The notes under the pieces are model-generated. The model searched no databases and was not told where the DNA came from. It saw nothing but the letters and a program-made list of their open reading frames with translations. 19,328 nt of DNA from Candidatus Uhrbacteria bacterium RIFCSPHIGHO2_02_FULL_57_19 (GTDB lineage Bacteria > Patescibacteriota > Patescibacteriia > 2-12-FULL-57-11): positions 1 through 19,328 of the forward strand of contig MGDZ01000049.1 of NCBI GenBank assembly GCA_001791115.1. The letters run 5' to 3'. Within the stretch, counting starts at the first letter, position 1; each line of letters begins with the position of its first letter. Made by a program: the position numbers and the translations under genes. Positions 1-7,329 of the stretch are shown here, one piece after another.

Positions 1-3000
1 GCCTGCGATCCGGAAGGCCAGCGGCTCCAGGCCACGGGTTTTGATTGGGGCTGGAGCGCTCTGACCACCGAGCCCTTGGATCCGCCGACCACTGTTACTC
101 GTCTTGATCCGCCAGGCGGTAGAGAGGGCGATCTTGATTTCCTGCCGCTAGTCATTGCTGACGCCAACGGACGGCTGACCAGAAGCGGTCCGGGCTGTAC
201 TTCTTCCTGTCTGCATACCGGCACCAATCCTGGGGTTTCTGTCTGCGGCAACGGGCGGGTGGAAAATGGCGAGGACTGCGATGACGGAAATACTACTGCC
301 GCTGACGGCTGTTCCGCTTCCTGTACGCATGAAGGATCGGCCCGTGGGGCAATTTGCGGCGACAGAGACCTGGGCGACGGAGAAGACTGCGACGACGGCA
401 ACGCCGCTTCGGGTGACGGATGTTCATTCATCTGCACCAACGAAGGGTCGCTTCCCGGACCTCTTCCGGTTTGCGGCAACGGCGACCTGGGCGACGGAGA
501 AGACTGCGACGACGGCAACGCCGCTTCGGGTGACGGATGTTCATTCATCTGCACCAACGAAGGGTCGCTTCCCGGACCTCTTCCGGTTTGCGGCAACGGC
601 GGGCCGCCGGAAGACGGCGAGGACTGTGATGACGGAAATATCGTGAACAACGACGGCTGTTCGCGGTTCTGTCTGCATGAAGGAGCCGCTGCCTGCACAG
701 TTGCGGGCCAGGCGAATTGTTGCGGCAATGGCGGAGACCCGGAAACAGGCGAGGACTGCGATGATGGGAATACCGTGAACGGCGACGGATGTTCCGCCCG
801 CTGTCTTGCTGAGGGTTCCAATCCCCGCTACGGCTTCTCCTTTGCCACCGGCTCGTATTGCGGCGACGGAGTCGTAGGTGCTGGCGAGGAATGCGAGTAC
901 CAGGGCCCGACCGACGGACGGATCGATCCCACGGCCACAGCCCGGGCCAATTTCGGCGGCGAGGCCGAACTATCATGCACTACTGCCAATTTGGCCGGGG
1001 CCCAGGTCCAAGGCGCGGCCGATTTCACCTTCTCTTGCACCTGCACCCAGGACTCCGATTGCACCAATCTGGTGGCGCCCGGGACCGAGGTGGGCTGCGG
1101 CGCCGGGTCCTGCTGTTATCCACGGCCGGATGTCGAGGTAGTCACCCCTCCGGATACCAACGACGCCTGCCGGAACGCCCTTATCTCGGCACGTTTCAGC
1201 CAGGTGATGGATCGGGGATCAATGGCCGGGAATGTCATCCTGGCCGAGGCCAAGCCGGCCGGAGCCGACTGCGCGGCTGGGATGGCCATCCGCGGCCAGA
1301 ACGAACTCTGCGTATCTGACATCAGGGGCAAAACCGAGACCGAGGATGTGGTTGACGGCGGCGTGGCCAAGAGTCTGGTTTCCTTCCGTTTGGAAATGCC
1401 GCTAGTAAGCAACCGGCGTTACACCACGGTCATCCTTGGGGATCCCAACACCGGCGACAATCTGGTCGAGGGAGTCAAATCCGCCTCGGGAGTGGGCCTG
1501 GCGAGAAATAATTACACCTGGTCTTTCACTACCGGCGACGAAATTTGCATGCTTGATCTGGTCAAGTCCTCCTGGGTCGGCTTGCCAGAGGTGCGTGAGT
1601 CATATCTTTTCTCCACTTCGGTCAATAATGAGACCGACGACGCCTCTGGTTTTGATTTCGACACTATTGCCGACCGGGACAAGGTGGCCTATGCCCAGGC
1701 CTATACTGTCCGCGACGATGGCCGAGAAGAGCCCATCGGACCCACTGGTTTCTATGACTGGGAATGGAGCTGGGCGTCGTCCGACGGTGAGGCCGTCGGC
1801 AATCCGGCGCCGACAAGCATTGCTTATCCGACGCCGTCCGCGGATCCCAATCAGAATCAGTCCGTGGTCCGCACCACCGATGCTCCGGTGAATGGCACAG
1901 CCACTGTCACCGCCTTAGCCACAATCACCCGTAATGCAATGGCCGCGGCCTGTACGGCCGAGACGGCCGAGGCCGAATGCGGACCGGAGCGGTTCTGCGC
2001 CGCGGTGGATGGCTTGGGGTCTTTCTGCGCCGGGGAGCGTGAGTTTGATTCGCTAGTAGCCGAGGTGCTTCTCTGCGAAAACCCCTGGCCGGCTAGAGAC
2101 CGCGACGGGTCATGGGAACCATTCGTCGATGTAAGCACCCAGTTCTCCTTCTACTACTGTCGCGACGCCGGAGAGGCCGGCACGACCTTTGACGATCTGC
2201 CCGAGCCATTGGATGTGGTCAGCATTCCTCACCCGGCTGGCAGCGGCATTCTGGTTGATCTTTTGGTTCCCATGGACTGCGCCTCGGCCGGAGCCGGTCT
2301 TTGTGAGGAGGGCGATGCTTTGGGAGTGCGGGTGGTGGCCAACTCGGAGCATCTCTCGGCCTTGCGCTGGTACAGCGCCCAAGGATTTACCGGCTCACCC
2401 GGCCCGCGGAATGTTGACGGTTATCCGGGCATCGTTGACGGCCGGACGGTTTATGTCAACGCCGGCAACAAGGTTGGCGATCCGCTTTACACCAACATCT
2501 ACCTCATTTCGTACAACGAAGGCGCCTCCGACGCCCTCCGCGGCATCTACAACCAGATGCTGGGCAATTGGGGCATGAATTGGAACCTGCTTGATCAGGG
2601 AGTCTGTCGGGAGGACACCTCGATTTCCTGTTCCAGCGATCTGGACTGCGCCGGCTCGGTTTGTCTCGCGCCCAAAGAAAAATTCCGCCGCGATGTGGTC
2701 CGTTTGCAGGATTTCCGGGAGATCGAGTCAGCGCTAGAAACCTACCGGACGTTGAACCAACACTGTTCGGCCTCCACGGACCGGGCCTGTTTTACCGACG
2801 CCAACTGTCCGACCGGAGAGACCTGTGTCGGCGAGTATCCGGGGCTGGAGGCCGGGAGCTTCCTCCGCGGCCGGACCAACTCCAAATGGCCATCGTGGCA
2901 GTCCACTCTGGGCAATGCCCTGGGCGCGGCCATCCCGGCCGATCCCTTGAACCGCCTGGCTTCTTGTCCGGCCGGCGCTGACCCTGACACTTGCTGGAAC

Positions 3001-5682
3001 ATTTCTGACCAGACTTTTGTTTGCCCGGATGGTTCCCAGGTTTATCGCTATGATCGCCAGGGCCGGGGGTACTCGCTGGGCGCGGATTTTGAATTGAAAT
3101 TGTGTTCTGATAGCGGGGCGGCCTGTGCCGATGATGCCGATTGCGGCGGCGCGAATTGCGCCGTTAGGGGTTGGGATCCAGATGAAACAAAACCGGCCAG
3201 CCATGTGGAAGGGGCGGTTACCGTGGACAATGTTTGGAACCTTGATCAGGTCTGCACCGGAGAGACCTTCAATGCCGGAACGCTCTGCGGCGACGGGCTG
3301 GTCGGACCGGATGAAGAATGCGACGGGGCCATGACCCGGCTTGACGAGTGCGTCATGGCCAATGGCCGCGAGGGCTTTGCCCGGGTGGCCTGCACAAATG
3401 AGTGCGTCTTTCAGAATATTGAGGAGGTGGCTTGCGAGGCCGGGCGCTGCGGGGACGGAGTGGTTCAGGGGCCGGCGGAAATTTGCGATGATGGGGACCT
3501 GAACGGCACTTTTGGCCGCTGCAATTTTGACTGCACCGAGCTCGGCGACCATTGTGGAGACGGGAGGATTAAGCCCGGGGTGGAGCGCTGCGATCAAGGC
3601 GGATTCTGCTCGCGGGCGCCGGAGGTCGCCTGCGAAGATGATTCCGATTGCGGGGGAGACCAAGGCCAGTGTCTTGGCACCACAACTTACGCTCGTAATC
3701 AGGCGGATTCCTGCGCCTTTGATTGCAAGAATTTCGGGCCGTATTGCGGGGATCGGATGGTCAACGATCAGGAAGAACAGTGCGATGGAAACTCGGAAAC
3801 CCGAGCTTGCCTTTTGGCCAACGGCAGTCCGCAACTTATAGACGGCCGACCGGCCTTCCAGACTCGCGTGTGTAAAAGCAATTGCCGTTGGATTAATTTG
3901 GCAGAGCGAATCCCCGAATGGGGAGAGTGTACTCCTTCCGGCGCTTGCGGAGATGGAGTGGTCCAGGCCGAGGTTGAGGCCTGCGACGACGGCAACCGCG
4001 CCGATACCGACTCCTGCAAGAACGACTGCACGCCGAATGTCTGCGGCGACGGGAGCATCAATGTCGGCCGCGAGGCCTGTGATGACGGACTGGACAACAT
4101 CCGACCGGATGACGCCAACGCCATCAACGCCCGCCGGGCCGAGTGCACCTACGGCCAGCTCTGCAACTACTGCACCACTTCTTGCTCCGTTTCCACCCTA
4201 ACCGCCGCCATTTGCGGCGACGGCACGGTGAATCTTGGCTACGAAGTGTGCGAACCGGGGGTTATTCGGACTCAATGGCAGAGAGTTTGCACTGGCACAG
4301 GCGGTTTTTGTTCCTCCGACGACGATTGTCCGGGTGAAGAAGAGATTTGCTATGTTTATAGAAACAATTCGCAATGCGCCCCCGACTGCGTCAGCGCCTG
4401 TCCCCCGAGCTATGAGACTGACAATCTCTCCTTCCGCGAGGTCATTGGCGGCGTGCCCTCCAATCGCTACACGGATTCCGCTTTGCTGGAGAGCGGTGAG
4501 ATAAAGTACGACCTGCGCTTGCCTTCCTGTCGTCTAGAAGAGAATGACACGGTGACGGCCGATATCGAGGTTCCTGAGCTTAATCCGGTGAATGTGGTGT
4601 TTGTAATTGATCTTTCTCAAGGAATGGGTAGTACTAGACAAAGGAACCAAGTCCGGCGGCCAGACGGAACGTATACTACCAAGCTAGTGGCGGCGAATTT
4701 GGCAATCATTGACTCGGTTGAGGAACTCTATAATTCCTACTATCCGGGTTCTGGTCTTATGCGTGTCGGAGTCGTTTCATTTTCCTCTAGCAACAACACT
4801 CGTCAGAACGGCACAACAGCGGATCACTGTGATAATTATAATGGACGAACGCCATCTGATTGTTGGTACAACCCAGGCGGATCTGGTTTGTATGAAAACC
4901 AGAGTGCCGTCAGAGAAGTGGAATTAACCCCCTTGTTCGATAAGGAAGATGACGTTGACTTCGTTCAAGGACGAGTTGAAGGACTCCATACCCAGAACAC
5001 AGATTACATGGCTATGGGCATCCGCCGGGCGCGGGAGATGTTATCTGAAAGAGTGGTCGAGGGAAAAAAGATCATGGTCCTTCTCTCCGATGGTCAGTCC
5101 AAGTGCGGAGATCCTGATGAGATCGACAACGACGACGCGGAACCGGTTTGTTATGGTATTACCGACCCTTTGAAAAATGATCAGACCGAGTCCTTGGCGA
5201 CCGTGGAGGCGGATATGGCCAAAACCGCAGGAATTGAGATATACACCGCGGCTATCGGCAGTGGAAGCGATTACGTGAAGAAGATGCGCAGCCGTTCGAG
5301 TGAATGTGATGATCATAGACTAAGTTGGGATGGAGACTCATACAATATTGATCCCGGGGGTTATAGAATTACCGAGGACACTGGTTGTGATGAGTCGCCG
5401 AAATATGCCTTCAGCGGCAGTGATGTGTTTGGAATGTACGAGGCTATCACTGACGCCATTGTCGCCATGAGCGTGAGGATCGGTGGGCAATTTGACGGTG
5501 ATGGTCGCCATACTGGCGGTTATCCAAATGTAGTAAGTCCTGGAACTGGTGTCGTTCTCAACCTTCCGGCGGGATTCAGTTGTGATGCCGATGGTTCGCA
5601 GGATTTACCTTTCTCCGTTACTTACGGAGCAGGATCAGCTGTCCGTTTCTCTAACGTCAACTTCGATATCTGTCGTGAATAA
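1..5682 (+). CDS. Giant cysteine-rich mosaic surface protein, 5'-truncated at window edge (DUF4215 repeats, SbsA-like Ig, pilin-like module, VWA)
   Basis: The frame is open from base 1 with no stop, so the gene begins outside the window; the first in-frame alternative start is a TTG at 76 that I do not trust. About 1893 codons are visible. In order: a fragment with the motif FDWGWS (about 40-57); five full and one degenerate DUF4215/myxobacterial-type disulfide repeats with core GEDCDDGN (about 240-900); an SbsA-like Ig domain (about 1135-1540); a second module containing YDWEWSW (about 1750-1920); a region with the motif DGRTVYVNA (about 2450); a pseudopilin-like module (about 2691-3100); about seven more CGDG-type repeats (3286-4260); and a von Willebrand A domain (about 4588-5480). 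The VWA MIDAS motif reads DLSQGM, so the second serine of DxSxS is glycine, but the later Thr (4999) and Asp (5089) are kept. No membrane anchor is visible at the C-terminus. The architecture and cysteine content imply an exported adhesin-like or structural surface protein; the exact role is unknown. Confidence 0.85.
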   Translation, partial: ACDPEGQRLQATGFDWGWSALTTEPLDPPTTVTRLDPPGGREGDLDFLPLVIADANGRLTRSGPGCTSSCLHTGTNPGVSVCGNGRVENGEDCDDGNTTAADGCSASCTHEGSARGAICGDRDLGDGEDCDDGNAASGDGCSFICTNEGSLPGPLPVCGNGDLGDGEDCDDGNAASGDGCSFICTNEGSLPGPLPVCGNGGPPEDGEDCDDGNIVNNDGCSRFCLHEGAAACTVAGQANCCGNGGDPETGEDCDDGNTVNGDGCSARCLAEGSNPRYGFSFATGSYCGDGVVGAGEECEYQGPTDGRIDPTATARANFGGEAELSCTTANLAGAQVQGAADFTFSCTCTQDSDCTNLVAPGTEVGCGAGSCCYPRPDVEVVTPPDTNDACRNALISARFSQVMDRGSMAGNVILAEAKPAGADCAAGMAIRGQNELCVSDIRGKTETEDVVDGGVAKSLVSFRLEMPLVSNRRYTTVILGDPNTGDNLVEGVKSASGVGLARNNYTWSFTTGDEICMLDLVKSSWVGLPEVRESYLFSTSVNNETDDASGFDFDTIADRDKVAYAQAYTVRDDGREEPIGPTGFYDWEWSWASSDGEAVGNPAPTSIAYPTPSADPNQNQSVVRTTDAPVNGTATVTALATITRNAMAAACTAETAEAECGPERFCAAVDGLGSFCAGEREFDSLVAEVLLCENPWPARDRDGSWEPFVDVSTQFSFYYCRDAGEAGTTFDDLPEPLDVVSIPHPAGSGILVDLLVPMDCASAGAGLCEEGDALGVRVVANSEHLSALRWYSAQGFTGSPGPRNVDGYPGIVDGRTVYVNAGNKVGDPLYTNIYLISYNEGASDALRGIYNQMLGNWGMNWNLLDQGVCREDTSISCSSDLDCAGSVCLAPKEKFRRDVVRLQDFREIESALETYRTLNQHCSASTDRACFTDANCPTGETCVGEYPGLEAGSFLRGRTNSKWPSWQSTLGNALGAAIPADPLNRLASCPAGADPDTCWNISDQTFVCPDGSQVYRYDRQGRGYSLGADFELKLCSDSGAACADDADCGGANCAVRGWDPDETKPASHVEGAVTVDNVWNLDQVCTGETFNAGTLCGDGLVGPDEECDGAMTRLDECVMANGREGFARVACTNECVFQNIEEVACEAGRCGDGVVQGPAEICDDGDLNGTFGRCNFDCTELGDHCGDGRIKPGVERCDQGGFCSRAPEVACEDDSDCGGDQGQCLGTTTYARNQADSCAFDCKNFGPYCGDRMVNDQEEQCDGNSETRACLLANGSPQLIDGRPAFQTRVCKSNCRWINLAERIPEWGECTPSGACGDGVVQAEVEACDDGNRADTDSCKNDCTPNVCGDGSINVGREACDDGLDNIRPDDANAINARRAECTYGQLCNYCTTSCSVSTLTAAICGDGTVNLGYEVCEPGVIRTQWQRVCTGTGGFCSSDDDCPGEEEICYVYRNNSQCAPDCVSACPPSYETDNLSFREVIGGVPSNRYTDSALLESGEIKYDLRLPSCRLEENDTVTADIEVPELNPVNVVFVIDLSQGMGSTRQRNQVRRPDGTYTTKLVAANLAIIDSVEELYNSYYPGSGLMRVGVVSFSSSNNTRQNGTTADHCDNYNGRTPSDCWYNPGGSGLYENQSAVREVELTPLFDKEDDVDFVQGRVEGLHTQNTDYMAMGIRRAREMLSERVVEGKKIMVLLSDGQSKCGDPDEIDNDDAEPVCYGITDPLKNDQTESLATVEADMAKTAGIEIYTAAIGSGSDYVKKMRSRSSECDDHRLSWDGDSYNIDPGGYRITEDTGCDESPKYAFSGSDVFGMYEAITDAIVAMSVRIGGQFDGDGRHTGGYPNVVSPGTGVVLNLPAGFSCDADGSQDLPFSVTYGAGSAVRFSNVNFDICRE
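367..600 (+). repeat. Perfect 117-bp tandem duplication inside the giant gene
   Basis: Bases 367-483 and 484-600 are identical over all 117 positions. The unit is in frame (39 codons) and encodes exactly one DUF4215-type cysteine repeat plus its linker (linker residues EGSLPGPLPVCGNG). Neighbouring repeats of the same family are clearly diverged, so this copy pair is recent, under gene conversion, or an assembly effect. Confidence 0.97.
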
Positions 5683-5685
5683 TTT

Positions 5686-6561
5686 ATGCGTCGGATTCTT
5701 CTTATTGTTTTGCCGCTCGTGCTTCTCCTTGGTACACTGGGAGTTGTGGTTTTTATAATTCGGAGCAAGCGGACACCTGCGGCTCCGGAGATCGTTCCAC
5801 CTTCTTCGAAGACGGCGGAAAGGGCGCGAACGGCGCTGGAGGAAGCGCTTCGGGAGTGCGCTGGTGATCCTCTCTGCGAGGAACAGACCACCAAGCAGTA
5901 CGCGACGCTCTCGCAAGTCGTCGGACTCTGCGGAACAATTGAGGATTTGGTAGAGAAGGATGATTGCGTGTTTCGAGTCGCTTTAAGATTGAGAGATCCA
6001 GCAGTTTGCGGTGAAACGCAGGATAACGCGCGTGCGGATGAGTGCCGCGACCGAGTTGTTTTTGCCAAAGCGTTGGAGACAGGTGATCTTCAGGCGTGCG
6101 AGGCGATCTCGGGGGAGAGTTTGCTTGAAGCCTGTCTTACTCGCCTTCTTGATGGTCGAGGAGAACAATCTCTCTGTGAAGGTTTGAGCGAGCTTCAAGC
6201 AGGAGTCTGCCGTTCGCTTGTTCTTCTAAATCAAGCTGGTGAAAAAGATGATTCTTCGATCTGTGAGCAGATCAGTGATGTAGGACTCCGCTCTGTTTGT
6301 TTGGGAGGATTTGAAGAAGAAGGTGAGCCGCTCGAATTTACCCCGCTTGATTCTGATGGCGATGGGTTGTCGGATCACGATGAGCGCGGCTCGGGCACTG
6401 ATCCTCTGAATTTTGACTCGGATGGGGATGATTTGACTGACGGGCAAGAGGTGAATGTTTACAAAACAAAACCAAATAATCACGACACCGACGGTGACGG
6501 CTTCGACGACGGCACCGAGGTGAAAAATGGATTCAATCCTCTGGGCGAAGGCAGGCTGTAA
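5686..6561 (+). CDS. Membrane-anchored protein with six cysteine pairs and C-terminal TSP3 calcium-binding repeats
   Basis: A 291-aa protein that starts 3 nt after the stop of the giant gene, with no Shine-Dalgarno site, so translation is probably coupled. Residues 4-25 form a hydrophobic anchor followed by basic residues (RSKR). Residues 58-205 carry twelve cysteines in six pairs (58/64, 82/94, 108/120, 138/150, 164/175, 193/205). Five of the pairs have 10-11 residues between the cysteines, in helical segments such as SSICEQISD. Residues 222-285 are three thrombospondin type 3-like DxDGDG repeats expected to bind calcium. The tail (GEGRL) resembles that of the next gene (GPGRL), so the two C-terminal halves are paralogous. 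I infer an envelope-anchored protein with a disulfide-stabilised helical domain; its function is not known. Base composition is visibly lower in GC than most of the giant gene. Confidence 0.85.
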   Translation: MRRILLIVLPLVLLLGTLGVVVFIIRSKRTPAAPEIVPPSSKTAERARTALEEALRECAGDPLCEEQTTKQYATLSQVVGLCGTIEDLVEKDDCVFRVALRLRDPAVCGETQDNARADECRDRVVFAKALETGDLQACEAISGESLLEACLTRLLDGRGEQSLCEGLSELQAGVCRSLVLLNQAGEKDDSSICEQISDVGLRSVCLGGFEEEGEPLEFTPLDSDGDGLSDHDERGSGTDPLNFDSDGDDLTDGQEVNVYKTKPNNHDTDGDGFDDGTEVKNGFNPLGEGRL

Positions 6562-6598
6562 CCTCTATTAACCCCCAGTAACCTTTCTTAACCTCTAA
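6559..6598 (+). repeat. Four tandem 10-bp TAACC units between two surface genes
   Basis: TAACC begins at exactly 6559, 6569, 6579 and 6589. The four decamers are TAACCTCTAT, TAACCCCCAG, TAACCTTTCT and TAACCTCTAA. The first TAA is the stop codon of the upstream gene. Because the period is 10, the successive TAA triplets fall in all three reading frames. The array fills nearly the whole gap before the next start at 6603. It could be a binding array on one DNA face or a three-frame translation stop; the sequence does not decide. Confidence 0.85.
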
Positions 6599-6602
6599 AA
6601 CT

Positions 6603-7244
6603 ATGTTCGACCAACCGCCATCGAATCTGCCAGTCGAAGACATCCTGGGGGATGTCGATAAGGCGCCGGCCGCGCCGCCCCGCCAAGGCGGGGGAGCGCC
6701 TTCGCCTTTTCGTCCGGTGGCCCGTCCGCCAGGAGCCCCGCCGACGTCGGCCGCAACCATCGAAGCGCCGGGTGCCGGGTTTGGAAGAATTTTGCGCGTC
6801 GCGGCCATTGTCTTGGTCGCTGTTGTTGTTATCGGCGGCGCCGGATGGCTCGCTTATCAAAGGTTTGTCCGTCCCGCGCCTGCTCCGGCGCCCGCGGCGC
6901 CTGCACCGGCTCCGGCCGCCAAGAAAGCGCCGACTCCGGCGCCTGCGCCTGCCCCCGCACCCGCTCCTGCGCCGGCTCCAGCTCCTGCCCCTGCGCCTCC
7001 TCCGGCTGATGCCGATGCTGACGGTTTGACTGATCTCGAGGAAGCGGGGATTGGAACCGACCCGGCAGTGGCTGACACTGACCTCGATGGTCTTCTCGAT
7101 GGCGAGGAGGTCAAGGTTTACCGGACCAATCCGCGCAATCCCGACACTGACGGCGACAGCTTCCCCGACGGCACCGAGGTTCGCGGCGGCTATGATCCCA
7201 ATGGTCCGGGCCGCCTGTTCCAGGTGCCGACGTCGACGCCGTAG
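6603..7244 (+). CDS. Single-pass membrane protein with Pro-Ala linker and TSP3 repeats
   Basis: A 213-aa protein. The N-terminus (MFDQPPSNLPVEDIL, residues 1-15) is of a kind I associate with Parcubacteria membrane proteins and is probably cytoplasmic. A Pro-rich stretch follows, then one membrane segment (about 62-86). Residues 91-135 are an almost pure Pro-Ala linker, a shape expected of a rigid spacer across the wall. Residues 136-200 hold three TSP3-type repeats with DxDxDG calcium ligands, closely resembling the C-terminus of the preceding 291-aa protein. No enzyme motif is present, so a scaffold or adhesion-type role is only an inference. No Shine-Dalgarno site precedes the ATG; the leader is the TAACC array. 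A 75-bp palindrome follows 5 nt after the stop. Confidence 0.85.
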   Translation: MFDQPPSNLPVEDILGDVDKAPAAPPRQGGGAPSPFRPVARPPGAPPTSAATIEAPGAGFGRILRVAAIVLVAVVVIGGAGWLAYQRFVRPAPAPAPAAPAPAPAAKKAPTPAPAPAPAPAPAPAPAPAPAPPPADADADGLTDLEEAGIGTDPAVADTDLDGLLDGEEVKVYRTNPRNPDTDGDSFPDGTEVRGGYDPNGPGRLFQVPTSTP

Positions 7245-7249
7245 TTTTT

Positions 7250-7324
7250 GTCATTGCGAGCGAAGCGAAGCAATCTCGTTGTATTGGAGCGGGATTGCTT
7301 CGTCACTACGTTCCTCGCAATGAC
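7250..7324. repeat. 75-bp imperfect palindrome of the dispersed 'TCATTGCGAG ... CTCGCAATGA' type
   Basis: The ends are GTCATTGCGAG (7250-7260) and CTCGCAATGAC (7314-7324), an exact inverted repeat. Inner parts GAAGCAATC and GATTGCTTC are also complementary, so the RNA would fold into a long bulged hairpin. From general knowledge, this sequence type recurs between genes in many bacterial genomes, including CPR and Chloroflexota assemblies, as a REP- or MITE-like element. It lies between two TSP3 genes and ends 5 nt before the next possible start. Confidence 0.8.
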
Positions 7325-7329
7325 GTCAA

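Noticed and set aside
2734..3834. Long open frame (366 codons) on the minus strand inside the giant gene
   Set aside because: It lies wholly antisense to clear cysteine-repeat coding sequence, its translation has no recognisable domain, and GC-rich coding DNA often leaves an antisense frame open.
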